The notes under the pieces were generated by a model, which saw only the letters and a program-made list of their open reading frames with translations, did not search any database and was not told the origin of the DNA. DNA of 64,000 nucleotides. Source: Archaeoglobaceae archaeon (GTDB lineage Archaea > Halobacteriota > Archaeoglobi > Archaeoglobales > Archaeoglobaceae). The DNA lies in contig JANXDX010000020.1 in assembly GCA_025058735.1 (NCBI GenBank), forward strand, positions 1 to 64,000, in the 5' to 3' direction. A program made the position numbers and the translations under genes. Positions 54,945 to 63,324 of the stretch are shown in pieces (the first letter of the stretch is position 1; each line of letters begins with the position of its first letter).

Positions 54945-55709
54945 ATGAAAAACTTGAAATTTGAAAAATTTGATAAAATTGGTATAATAACTTTGAACAG
55001 ACCAGAAAAGATGAACGCTCTTTCCATGGAACTCCTTAGTGAATTAGAAACACTTGTAAGAAAAATTTCTGAAGAAAGAAGCGAGAAAGTAATAATTATA
55101 AAGGGTGCTGGAAAAAATTTTTCTTCCGGACATGACCTTAAGGAGATCTTGAACAAACCACCCTACGAAGTTGAAAGACTATTTTTAAAATGTTTCGATG
55201 TCATGAGAGCTATAAGAGATGCTCCTCAACCATATATAGCTCAAGTGCATGGAATAGCTGCAGCTGCTGGTTGTCAACTTGTTGCTGCATGTGATTTAGC
55301 TGTAGCAGCAAGATCTGCAAAGTTCTCAACTCCAGGAGTTAACATAGGTCTATTTTGTTTTACCCCGATCGTTTTCGTCAGCAGAAATGTTTCTAGAAAG
55401 AAAGCCTTTGAAATGGGGATAACTGGAGATCTTGTCGATGCTGAAGAAGCTTTAAAGATCGGCTTAGTTAATAGGGTTGTAGACGATGAAAAGCTTGAAG
55501 AAGAAACAATGAGCCTAGCCAAGAAAATTGCAAGATTCAGTTTAAATGTTTTAGAGAGTGGAAAAAGGTTTTTCTACAAACAGCTCCCCATGGAAGATTT
55601 CCAAGCTTTAAGCTATGCTACAGAAACTATAGCACTCTACAGTTCAACTAAAGATGCTGTTGAAGGAATTTCAGCCTTCTTTGAAAAAAGGGAACCTAGA
55701 TGGAATTAA
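54945..55709 (+). CDS. Crotonase-fold protein, ECHDC3-like, catalytic glutamates replaced
   Basis: 254 residues, enoyl-CoA hydratase/isomerase superfamily. The oxyanion-hole segment GAGKNFSSGHDLKEI is present. At the first catalytic position it reads AAAGCQLVAACD (Gln for Glu) and at the second STPGVNIGLFCF (no Glu), as in ECHDC3-type proteins. Hydratase activity is thus doubtful; another CoA-ester chemistry is possible. The leaderless ATG has GATATATTC 24 bases upstream. It overlaps the next gene by 10 bases. Confidence 0.8.
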   Translation: MKNLKFEKFDKIGIITLNRPEKMNALSMELLSELETLVRKISEERSEKVIIIKGAGKNFSSGHDLKEILNKPPYEVERLFLKCFDVMRAIRDAPQPYIAQVHGIAAAAGCQLVAACDLAVAARSAKFSTPGVNIGLFCFTPIVFVSRNVSRKKAFEMGITGDLVDAEEALKIGLVNRVVDDEKLEEETMSLAKKIARFSLNVLESGKRFFYKQLPMEDFQALSYATETIALYSSTKDAVEGISAFFEKREPRWN

Positions 55710-56683
55710 AATTTGATCCAAAAGTTTGTTTTAGCTGCAAATCGATAGATTGTCTTTTAAAATGCAGATGGAACTTCTACAGCTTTGAAGAGGCTAAAAG
55801 AGAAATTGAAAAGATTGCTATTGGAAAATATAGTAAAGTGCTAGAGGAGTGTAAAAATTGTTACGCATGCGAAGAGTTTTGTGAATACAAGAACCATCCT
55901 TTTTACAGAATTGTAGAACTTCAAGAGTACTTCGGTATTAAAAAGCTCGAAAAAGAAAGAATTGAAGATCTAATTTCAAAGTATAAAGCAGAGGGCGAAT
56001 TTGTTCCAAAAAAAGGTGAAAAATTTGTCCACATCTGTCTTTTTCCAGAGTTAAAAGATAAAGTAACGAAAACTTTTGAAGGTTTTGAAGTTGTCAGAGG
56101 AAGACATGTTTTTTGCAACCTCGTTTACCTTCACTACGGAGTTGTTTCAGTCATAAAAGATAGAGCTAATAAAATAATAGAAAATATGAAAAAATTAGGA
56201 GGAGATTTCATACTCCTTCACGATGAATGCTACGGCTTCTACAACTCTTTTGCAAAGGCTTACGGCTTAGAAGTGCCGTTCAAATTTATACATTATTTTG
56301 AATATTTTTACAATAAAATAAAGAGTTCAAAAGTTAAAAAGCTCAACTTGAGAATCGCCTACCAAAAGCCATGCTCCAACTTCTTAAGTCCAGAGATGGA
56401 TAAAATTCTAGACAAAATCTTTGAAGCAATTGGAGTTGAAAGGGTTAAAAGAAAATATGACAGAGAGAGAGCTCTGTGCTGCGGTGCAGCTTTTATCTTG
56501 TCAGGCGATCTTGAAAAAGCTGATGAATTGAAGAGAAAAAACGTTGAAGATGTGGAAAAACTCAAAGTCGATGCCATGGTTTTCAACTGTCCGATGTGTT
56601 ATAGAACTTTAGCAAAAGATGTTGAAAAATTGGGAATTAGAGCTTTAATGGTCATAGATCTATGCAAAGAAGCTCTAGAATAA
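55700..56683 (+). CDS. Iron-sulfur protein with CCG domain (HdrB/GlpC-like)
   Basis: 327 residues. Two N-terminal cysteine clusters (CFSCKSIDCLLKC and CKNCYACEEFC) fit two [4Fe-4S] centres. The C-terminal half is a CCG-type cysteine-rich domain (KPCSN, ALCCGAA, NCPMC), the element that holds the noncubane cluster in heterodisulfide reductase HdrB. Such proteins pass electrons to disulfides, quinones or flavoproteins. It sits between the crotonase-like and deacetylase-like genes with overlaps on both sides, so all three should act together. The redox partner is unknown. Confidence 0.8.
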   Translation: MELKFDPKVCFSCKSIDCLLKCRWNFYSFEEAKREIEKIAIGKYSKVLEECKNCYACEEFCEYKNHPFYRIVELQEYFGIKKLEKERIEDLISKYKAEGEFVPKKGEKFVHICLFPELKDKVTKTFEGFEVVRGRHVFCNLVYLHYGVVSVIKDRANKIIENMKKLGGDFILLHDECYGFYNSFAKAYGLEVPFKFIHYFEYFYNKIKSSKVKKLNLRIAYQKPCSNFLSPEMDKILDKIFEAIGVERVKRKYDRERALCCGAAFILSGDLEKADELKRKNVEDVEKLKVDAMVFNCPMCYRTLAKDVEKLGIRALMVIDLCKEALE

Positions 56684-57495
56684 CTGGAGTTTTTTACCAT
56701 TCATCTTTCAGCAGAAGAAGTTATCTTACTTTAGGAATAAGGTTGAGGGATTTTCCATCAGCATTTGAAAAAATTAAGCATCAAAATTTCAAGATCTTTG
56801 AGTGTAAACCTGTAAGTGAAAGTTTGATCTTGGAAGTTCATACAAAAGAGCATTTGCAAAAAGTTCTTGAAGATCCGCTTTGTTTTACTGCCTTTTACTC
56901 AGCAGGCGGAGTTGTTGAGGCTGCAGAGAAAGTTTTCTTAGGTGAACTTAGAAATGCTTTTTGCTACATTGGTACAGGAGGACATCATGCTGGAAAAAAC
57001 TATTTTTGGGGATTTTGCTGCTTCAACGATGTCGTTCTTGCAATTAGAAATTTGTACAAAAAGTTTGGAATAGTTAGAACTGCAATAATCGATACTGATG
57101 CGCACCACGGAGATGGAACGAGGGAACTTGTCAAAGATGATGAGAACACCTTACACTACTGCATATGCAGCAACAGCTACGTATCAAAAGATGGAAAGAA
57201 GATCGATGTAAGCTACTTTGAAGTTCCATACTTTGAAGCTTTAGAAAAGTTTTGCGAAATTTCAAAAAAGTTTGAACCAGGACTAATTTTTTGGTACTTT
57301 GGACACGATACACACATAGGTGATTACGGAGACATTGGAATGACTGTTAAAGATTACGTAAAAATGGCAAAGAAGTTAAAAAAACTAGCTGAAGAAGTTT
57401 GCTATGGAAAGATCGTAGTAGTTCTCGCTGGAGGAAGTGATCCTGACGTTGCTAGAGAATCAACACTTGAAATAATAAAAGTATTATTAGAATAA
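56662..57495 (+). CDS. Histone deacetylase-fold amidohydrolase
   Basis: 277 residues of the arginase/deacetylase superfamily. The catalytic His pair is in GTGGHHAGKN, zinc ligands in IDTDAHHGDGT (Asp, His) and in WYFGHDTHIGDYG (Asp). Bacterial relatives include acetoin-utilisation AcuC-like and acetylpolyamine hydrolases. The ATG lies 22 bases inside the iron-sulfur gene. It could reverse lysine acylation of acyl-CoA ligases or hydrolyse a small amide; the first fits the many AMP-forming ligases nearby, but this is inference. Confidence 0.85.
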   Translation: MQRSSRITGVFYHSSFSRRSYLTLGIRLRDFPSAFEKIKHQNFKIFECKPVSESLILEVHTKEHLQKVLEDPLCFTAFYSAGGVVEAAEKVFLGELRNAFCYIGTGGHHAGKNYFWGFCCFNDVVLAIRNLYKKFGIVRTAIIDTDAHHGDGTRELVKDDENTLHYCICSNSYVSKDGKKIDVSYFEVPYFEALEKFCEISKKFEPGLIFWYFGHDTHIGDYGDIGMTVKDYVKMAKKLKKLAEEVCYGKIVVVLAGGSDPDVARESTLEIIKVLLE

Positions 57496-57523
57496 AAATA
57501 AATTAAAATAAAACAAAAAATAA

Positions 57524-59128
57524 TTAAACTTCTTTCGTCAGTTCAACGCAGTACTTCTGCACTCTCTCTTCTTCCACTGGTTTCGTTAGTAGAGATACGA
57601 TTACGAATACTATGAATCCAACTGGAATTACCCAGACTTGATGAGGTGTGATCAAGGCGTTTGGATTTGCAAAGAGTATATCGTTCAAGAAGAACCTTGC
57701 ATGGTGACCTAAGATAAAGTAAGCTCTCATCCAAGCGATCATGCTGAGTATGAACATGAATATCGCTGTAAACCACATTGCAGTTCTAGTAGCTCTCTTC
57801 CACCAAAGTCCCAATATTAACCCTGGTCCTATGGAACAGATTATGACTATGAAAGCCCAACCGCTTAGGTCTAGGACGAGAGCTGGAGGAGCAATAGATA
57901 CTAAGAAGCTTACGAACAAGAATATGAATGCTATAAGTCTTCCATAGAATATCGGTCTTTCTTCAGCTTTCTTCCACTTCAAAAGCTTGACCATCCAGTC
58001 TCTTGCAATTACTGTATTAATTACTACAGCCCAACCTGCTGCAGTTGACATTGCAATAGCTAGTCCACCTGCGCAGAGGATTCCTAGTATTACTGGATTT
58101 CCTAGGGCTTCAACTGCTGCAATCATTGAATAGTCAACGATCGTACCTATACCATAAGTTTTCTGGATCTGCGTAAGTACTGCCATGGCAGTCATGTTTC
58201 CTCCAGCAGCTACTGCAATTGGATGATGCTTCTCTATCATGTACTTTGCAGTTATACCAATTATCTGCAACGAAACGTAGAAAGCTCCAGCGATTAAAGC
58301 GCACCAGAATATGCTTCTCCTAGCGCTCTTAAGATCCATCACAGTGAAGAACCTTACAACTGTGTATGGCATTGTTGCAAATCCAAGATGCCATACGAAG
58401 TACCAGCAAATGATTGCAATCCAAGCTCCAGTGAATACGTGTGGTATCTCAGGGAAGTCTGCAGGAGTATTCCAGATCCTTGGATAAGATGCATGGGCTG
58501 CGTAGTATACTCCTTCAAGACCTCCAAGCTGCCAAACGATTGCTGCTGCAGCTATCATTGCCGAAAATGACATTACTAGAGCTTGCATCGCTGCGTTCCA
58601 GCTAGTAGCGATCATACCTCCGTAGACTACGTAGAACATTGTTATGACGGTTCCAATAGTCAGTGCTAAGAGGTATGGGATCTTCAATATTGCAACCATG
58701 AACAAAGCCATGCCCACCAGTGAGATTGTTATGTACAGGATCGTTCCCAATATCAGTACTATACCTATCCACCATCTCAACCTTTCATCGCCGTACCTAT
58801 CAGCGTAGTAGTCTGCATAGCTTACTGGGGCGTATTTTCTTAATGCAACTGCAGTTAAAAGTGTAGCTAATGGCATTCCGCATATTATTGCTACCATCGC
58901 CCACCAGAAGGGATAACCTAGTAGAAATATGAAAGCTGGTAAACCTAGCATCGAAGCTGGGCTAAGATAAGTCGATTCTAAAGCTAAACCGTTAACAACC
59001 GATCCTATTCTTCTGCCAGCTACATAGTAGTCCATAGCCGACTTTAATCTTACCCTAGAATAGTAACCTATCAGGACTGTAGCTAACAAGTAAATAACTA
59101 CTATAGCTACTACAATCGGATCTACCAC
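57524..59128 (-). CDS. Sodium:solute symporter (SSS family)
   Basis: 534 residues with about 13 hydrophobic helices. The family segment is MDYYVAGRRIGSVVNGLALESTYLSPASMLG near the N-terminus, followed by a WWAMVAI-type helix and KYAPVSYADYYADRYGD. The pattern is closest to acetate/monocarboxylate permeases (ActP-like). The start is GTG 59128 behind GGAGGGGTGATT. The small membrane protein gene lies five bases upstream. With so many acyl-CoA ligases in the window, uptake of an organic acid is likely. Confidence 0.87.
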   Translation of the reverse strand: MVDPIVVAIVVIYLLATVLIGYYSRVRLKSAMDYYVAGRRIGSVVNGLALESTYLSPASMLGLPAFIFLLGYPFWWAMVAIICGMPLATLLTAVALRKYAPVSYADYYADRYGDERLRWWIGIVLILGTILYITISLVGMALFMVAILKIPYLLALTIGTVITMFYVVYGGMIATSWNAAMQALVMSFSAMIAAAAIVWQLGGLEGVYYAAHASYPRIWNTPADFPEIPHVFTGAWIAIICWYFVWHLGFATMPYTVVRFFTVMDLKSARRSIFWCALIAGAFYVSLQIIGITAKYMIEKHHPIAVAAGGNMTAMAVLTQIQKTYGIGTIVDYSMIAAVEALGNPVILGILCAGGLAIAMSTAAGWAVVINTVIARDWMVKLLKWKKAEERPIFYGRLIAFIFLFVSFLVSIAPPALVLDLSGWAFIVIICSIGPGLILGLWWKRATRTAMWFTAIFMFILSMIAWMRAYFILGHHARFFLNDILFANPNALITPHQVWVIPVGFIVFVIVSLLTKPVEEERVQKYCVELTKEV

Positions 59129-59133
59129 TTAAA

Positions 59134-59400
59134 TCACCCCTCCTTCTTAACTTCTTCAGCCTTTTTAGCTTCTCTAGCAGCAGCTTCTCTTGCTCTCTTT
59201 GCTTCTGCCCTTTCTGGGAAGAAGAAATACAGTGTTGCAATTATTACTGGAAGCAAGAAAGTACTGTAGATAGATGTGTACAATATGGGCAATGGAGCTA
59301 TTTTGTTCATCTTAGCTACAGCTTCTAAGGTCCACCCTAGGACTGCTGATCCGTACATTATAATCAAACCTACCCAAAATACCTTCGGCGGCCAAGGCAT
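59134..59400 (-). CDS. Small membrane subunit paired with the SSS symporter
   Basis: 88 residues with two transmembrane helices (about 7-27 and 38-60) and a C-terminal 25-residue tail of Ala, Lys, Glu and Arg. Small two-helix proteins of this kind precede SSS genes in many prokaryotes (DUF485/DUF4212-like); exact family not assigned. GGTGATTAA precedes ATG 59400 and AAATTTAAATAA lies about 35 bases upstream, so the two-gene operon has its own promoter. Confidence 0.75.
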   Translation of the reverse strand: MPWPPKVFWVGLIIMYGSAVLGWTLEAVAKMNKIAPLPILYTSIYSTFLLPVIIATLYFFFPERAEAKRAREAAAREAKKAEEVKKEG

Positions 59401-59714
59401 TTAATCACCATTATTAAATGCATTCTTCAATTATTTAAATTTTTCTTTTTTAAACATATTTAAGATTTTCACATAAGTTGTAGTTTCGCTCACGCATTTA
59501 GAGCTTTTTAAATTTGACATGTTTACTTGTAATAAATTTTAATATTAAATAAAAATTAATTAAGATTATAAATATATTAACAAAAAAGTTAAAAGCTATT
59601 GAAACTAATATGTAAGTTATGAAGAATTTCTTTTGAGACAGTACAGACCAATCGACGCCCTTGGTTTTTAGCTGTAGAAGATATTTTTGGTTTATAGACT
59701 GCTATAAAATTATA
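59401..59714. other. Intergenic region upstream of the symporter operon
   Basis: About 310 AT-rich bases holding the symporter promoter on the left. I see no intact gene. A short frame with stops (reading RQYRPIDALGF near 59640) may be part of the decayed ORF that follows. Confidence 0.35.
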
Positions 59715-60028
59715 ATGAAAAAATTTGAGAAGAAATGGGAAGGAGAGGCAGAAATAAAAAAGAGATTTAAAAAGAAAAAAAAAGTCTTGAAGGCTTTGAA
59801 AAGCTATAAAATACTTTCCCTGGTGTAGAATTTTGAATACGAGTTTGAAAGATCTGGAAAAGTTCTAACGATCCGTGTAAAAAGCTACCTTCCACAAGTT
59901 GCAAGAATAAAGATGGTGAAAAAATTTTTCCTTGCAAAGAAATGTAAAAGAGTTTAAAGCTTTTGCAAAAGAAATAGATGAAAGAATTGACGTCAATGCA
60001 ATTATACTTCTCCAGTTACTTTTGTGAA
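59715..60028 (+). pseudogene. Decayed small ORF
   Basis: From ATG 59715 a frame runs 37 codons to TAG 59826, continues in the same frame for 42 more codons (including ERSGKVLTIRVKSYLPQ) to TAA 59955, then a one-base shift restores KAFAKEIDERIDVNAII up to a TGA at 60028. Continuous coding character across a stop and a frameshift suggests gene decay. The last part loosely recalls minimal nucleotidyltransferases, but this is a guess. The end overlaps the 3' end of the DUF2103 gene. Confidence 0.35.
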
Positions 60029-60747
60029 TAGAAATTTGAACTCAAAGAGTAAGAAATTGTTTTCAAAATCTCTTCCCCCTCCTCTTTGCAACTCGCAGTA
60101 GTTATTACAAACAGTTGCTGGACAGTACTACCTTCTACGAGTAGAGCTCTTATGTTACCGTTTTCATCGCACCTCGTGAGCTTGATCCTAACTCCTCCCC
60201 TTGAACTTTTTCCAGCTTCTATAACTCCTGGAACAACTTTTTTAACGTATGGATTTTCTGCGATCTTTAAAACTAATCTATAACCATCCTTACCCCCAAT
60301 TATTGTAGAATGGTGGCCCATTATTTTATTTTCTGGTCTAATATTTACAGTTTCTAACTTTCTCAAAACTTTCAACCTCTTTTCAAGTCTTTCGAAAAAC
60401 ACCTCTCTAGATTCGAAAAGATCGGTCGCAATTACATTAAAAGGAAAGGAGTTTTCAAGTTCATTTTTAATTTCATGGATCAAGGCTTCAGAGTTCGATG
60501 AAACGTAAACATCTTCAACCCTTCTTTCGTATATCTTATCTGCTAAAACCCCGTACAAAATTTTGGCAGAATCTTCGTACCTTTTGAAAGTTAAAGTTTC
60601 ACAAATTTCTCCAAAAAATTTGACAAAAACTTCGTCGTTTAAAACAAAAATACCGCAAGCATAAGCATTCTTTTTCCCACAGTTCAAACAAAAATGAGTT
60701 GGACTGCTTAATTCAAATCCACATTGACAAATCAATCGTTTAAGCAT
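60016..60747 (-). CDS. DUF2103 predicted metal-binding protein
   Basis: 243 residues. An N-terminal zinc ribbon (CQCGFELSS, CLNCGKKNA) and a middle region of unknown fold are followed by the DUF2103 domain (KIMGHHSTIIGGKDGYRLV, VPGVIEAGKSSRGGVRIKLTRC, LVEGSTVQQLFV). The family is restricted to archaea and some bacteria and has no known activity. The start overlaps the end of ribA by 16 bases, so the genes are co-transcribed. Confidence 0.82.
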   Translation of the reverse strand: MLKRLICQCGFELSSPTHFCLNCGKKNAYACGIFVLNDEVFVKFFGEICETLTFKRYEDSAKILYGVLADKIYERRVEDVYVSSNSEALIHEIKNELENSFPFNVIATDLFESREVFFERLEKRLKVLRKLETVNIRPENKIMGHHSTIIGGKDGYRLVLKIAENPYVKKVVPGVIEAGKSSRGGVRIKLTRCDENGNIRALLVEGSTVQQLFVITTASCKEEGEEILKTISYSLSSNFYSQK

Positions 60748-61820
60748 AACATATGACCCATCTTCTCTTTTTTAGTTTTTAAATATTGGAAGTTTTCAAC
60801 CGTAGGCTCGATCTCTATAGCTTCTCTAACAACTTCAAAACCAAACCTTTCAAGTTCCCTAATTTTTAAAGGATTGTTCGTAAGTAATCTAACTTTTTTG
60901 ACTCCCAGATCCATCAATATTTGAGCGGCGATTCCATAACTTCTAAGATCTGGTGGAAATCCAAGTCTTATGTTCGCATCAACGGTATCTATTCCTTCTT
61001 CTTGAAGTTTATAAGCTATCAATTTACTTATCAATCCTATCCCCCTTCCTTCCTGTCCTCTCATGTATATCAGAACTCCTTTTCCTTCCCTTGCGATCAT
61101 CTTCAAGGAATTTTCAAGCTGTTCTCCGCAATCGCATCTCAAGGAATGGAAAACATCTCCGGTTAAACATTCGGAATGTATTCTTACGAGAACATCTTCT
61201 TCAAGATCTCCTAAAACTAAAGCTACGATTTCTCCTAAAGGAGTTCTGTAGCCAAAAGCTTTGAAAGTTCCGTAGAACTTTGTTGGAAGTGTTGCTTCAA
61301 CGACTCTTTCAACGATCTTTTCATTCCTTATTCTGTGAACGATCAGTTCGTTTACACTTATACTTTTGTAAGGCAGATCTCTTTTTCCGTTCATAAAAGC
61401 GTAAACTACTACAGGTTTTAATCCCGCCATCTTTACAACATCTATACAAGCTTCAGCTATCCCAGGCCTTTCTAGAACTCCCATTTCCTTTGTTTCTTCA
61501 ACAAAGATCTTCCCAGGGAACTTTATATCTTTGAAATCAAAAGATCCGGTAGATATTTTTTTTATAAGCTCAGCTCTCTTTTCCGCGGAAACTTCTTTCG
61601 AATCTATAGGTATCATTCCATTGTAGAACTTTAACTTGTTCAAACCTAGTTCTATTATCTTTTTCCATGGCATAGCCAATCTTATCTCGTTACAATTTTT
61701 CATCATGAAATCTAAAACTTCAGCGTTTATCAGCTCCGCAGCGATAAAAAGAGCTTCAAAATCGTTATCGTAAACGATGACAGGTAAGCCCTTGCTGGCA
61801 TCTCTTACGATCTCTTGCAT
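60732..61820 (-). CDS. ribA: GTP cyclohydrolase II fused to a degenerate DHBP-synthase (RibB) domain
   Basis: 362 residues from ATG 61820. The C-terminal half (about 180-350) is an intact GTP cyclohydrolase II: zinc cysteines in CLTGDVFHSLRCDC, RGQEGRGIGL, and the PDLRSYGIAAQIL segment followed by LLTNNPLKI. It opens GTP to start riboflavin synthesis. The N-terminal half has the RibB fold but not its active site: the usual acidic 'D-D-E-D-R-E-N-E-G-D' stretch reads YDNDFEALF, FPGH reads FPGK, and 'H-T-E-A-S-V-D' reads GIAEACIDV. The chosen start is 24 bases from a TATA box; an ATG 15 codons upstream would lie beyond it. Most archaea use a different cyclohydrolase (type III), so gene transfer is possible. 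Confidence 0.88.
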   Translation of the reverse strand: MQEIVRDASKGLPVIVYDNDFEALFIAAELINAEVLDFMMKNCNEIRLAMPWKKIIELGLNKLKFYNGMIPIDSKEVSAEKRAELIKKISTGSFDFKDIKFPGKIFVEETKEMGVLERPGIAEACIDVVKMAGLKPVVVYAFMNGKRDLPYKSISVNELIVHRIRNEKIVERVVEATLPTKFYGTFKAFGYRTPLGEIVALVLGDLEEDVLVRIHSECLTGDVFHSLRCDCGEQLENSLKMIAREGKGVLIYMRGQEGRGIGLISKLIAYKLQEEGIDTVDANIRLGFPPDLRSYGIAAQILMDLGVKKVRLLTNNPLKIRELERFGFEVVREAIEIEPTVENFQYLKTKKEKMGHMLCLND

Positions 61821-61823
61821 ATA

Positions 61824-61840
61824 ACAGGTCCTGTACAGGT
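61824..61840. promoter_or_regulatory. Candidate operator: three ACAGG half-sites in the ribA promoter
   Basis: The 17 bases ACAGGTCCTGTACAGGT hold two direct ACAGGT copies 11 bases apart and a reversed CCTGT between them, giving overlapping palindromes (CCTGTACAGG at 61830-61839). They lie between the TATA box and the predicted transcription start, where a bound repressor would block transcription. The riboflavin regulator RbkR of archaea is a candidate factor, unproven. Confidence 0.45.
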
Positions 61841-61847
61841 ATATAAG
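61840..61847 (-). promoter_or_regulatory. TATA box of ribA
   Basis: CTTATATA on the minus strand, centred 24 bases before ATG 61820. It supports a leaderless start and sets the position of the adjacent palindrome. Confidence 0.6.
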
Positions 61848-61917
61848 TTTTGAGAGATTTCTCACTTATGTATTTTCAAATTAATTATAAATAAAAAATA
61901 AAATAATTTATAATAAA

Positions 61918-63228
61918 TTAAAAACGCAAATTCCTAGCTGCAACGATCACAGGATCCCATATCGGAGTTAAAGGTGGAGCATAACCTAGATCTGAGAAGA
62001 AAGCATCTTTAGCACTAAATCCAGCCTGAATCATGACTGATAAAGTGTTTATTCTCATAGCAACTTCAGATCCAACCGCTTGTGCACCTAGCAATTTTCC
62101 TCTCTTATCTGCAACAACTTTCAGCCATATTCTTTTACCTCCAGGATAGTATGGAACTCTAGTACTTGCTTCTATGAAAGTTGTTTTGACTTCGAAACCT
62201 TCAGCTTTAGCAGTTCTTTCACTTAATCCAGTAGAACCTATTTCAAGCTCGAAGAACTTTGTAAACTGAGTTCCAAGTGTTCCCGGAAAATCCAAATTTC
62301 CTCCGACAGTATTTAATCCAGCTACGTATCCCATCTTATTAGCTGCAGGAGCAAGAGGTATCCAGGTAGGCTTCTTAGTTATGAAGTGAACAGTTTCTGC
62401 ACAATCTCCTGCAGCGAATACATTTTCTAAACTAGTTCTCATTTTTGAATCTGTTTTAATAGCTCCAGTTTTCCCAATTTCACATCCTAAATCTTTAGCA
62501 AGTTCAACGTTTGGCCTGACACCAACTGCTATAAATACAAGGTCAGCTTTGTACTCATTTTTATCTGTAACAACTTTTTCAACTTTATCTTTTCCTTCTA
62601 TAGCTTGAAGTTTTTCGTTCAACTTTAGATCTACGTACTTCTCCATCTCCTTTCTAACTACCTCCGAAACTTCTTTATCTAAATTCGTCAACGGTTGATC
62701 TAAAGCTTCTACAACTGTGACCTTCTTACCTCTAGCAGCACAAGCTTCAGCCATCTCAACTCCCAAGTAGCCAGCACCAACTATTAGAATTTTTTCAGCT
62801 TTTTCTAGAGATTCCAGAAGTTTTCTTGAAGTGGCAGGATGCCTAACTGTAAAAACGTTCTCTAGATCGATCCCATCAACTTTTGGAACTTTTGGAAGAG
62901 CACCAGTAGCTACTATCAGTTTTTCCCATTCATAGTTTTTTTCTTCACCTTTTTCAAGAACTCTAACATAACCTTTACCAGCTTCAAGTACCTTAGCATT
63001 CGTGTGCAGATCTATACCTCTCTTCTCCCTAAAAAACTCTGGTTTGTAGTACATAAGATCATAAACACTCTTCACAATCCCTTCCATCAAGTAAGGTATT
63101 CCGCAGGGCGCATGGCTTACAAAATCTGTCTCTTCAAAAACAGTTACATTCCAGTCCTGTTTTAATGCTTTTATTCTAGAAGCTGCAGTCATTCCAGCTG
63201 CTCCTCCACCGATCACAACAACTTTCAT
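61918..63228 (-). CDS. CoA-disulfide reductase / NADH oxidase-type flavoprotein
   Basis: 436-residue FAD and NAD(P)H enzyme of the single-cysteine pyridine nucleotide-disulfide group. The FAD site is VVVIGGGAAGMTAA at 3-16, the redox Cys in HAPCGIPY (about 42), the NAD(P)H site ILIVGAGYLGVEMAE near 150, and the second FAD motif FAAGDCAE near 275; the dimerisation domain follows. Members reduce CoA disulfide, polysulfide or oxygen. The leaderless ATG 63228 has a TATA-like TAATATAC 25 bases upstream. It would keep CoA reduced in this CoA-rich metabolism. Confidence 0.9.
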   Translation of the reverse strand: MKVVVIGGGAAGMTAASRIKALKQDWNVTVFEETDFVSHAPCGIPYLMEGIVKSVYDLMYYKPEFFREKRGIDLHTNAKVLEAGKGYVRVLEKGEEKNYEWEKLIVATGALPKVPKVDGIDLENVFTVRHPATSRKLLESLEKAEKILIVGAGYLGVEMAEACAARGKKVTVVEALDQPLTNLDKEVSEVVRKEMEKYVDLKLNEKLQAIEGKDKVEKVVTDKNEYKADLVFIAVGVRPNVELAKDLGCEIGKTGAIKTDSKMRTSLENVFAAGDCAETVHFITKKPTWIPLAPAANKMGYVAGLNTVGGNLDFPGTLGTQFTKFFELEIGSTGLSERTAKAEGFEVKTTFIEASTRVPYYPGGKRIWLKVVADKRGKLLGAQAVGSEVAMRINTLSVMIQAGFSAKDAFFSDLGYAPPLTPIWDPVIVAARNLRF

Positions 63229-63324
63229 AGCTCTGTTTTGTCTTTATTGTATATTAATTTTTCTTTTGATTTAATATTAATTCTATTATTAGAAAATAAT
63301 AATTTTATAATAAAATAATATAAA

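Noticed and set aside
59826-59828. TAG as a pyrrolysine codon
   Set aside because: A second stop and a frameshift follow, and no pyrrolysine genes are in the window.
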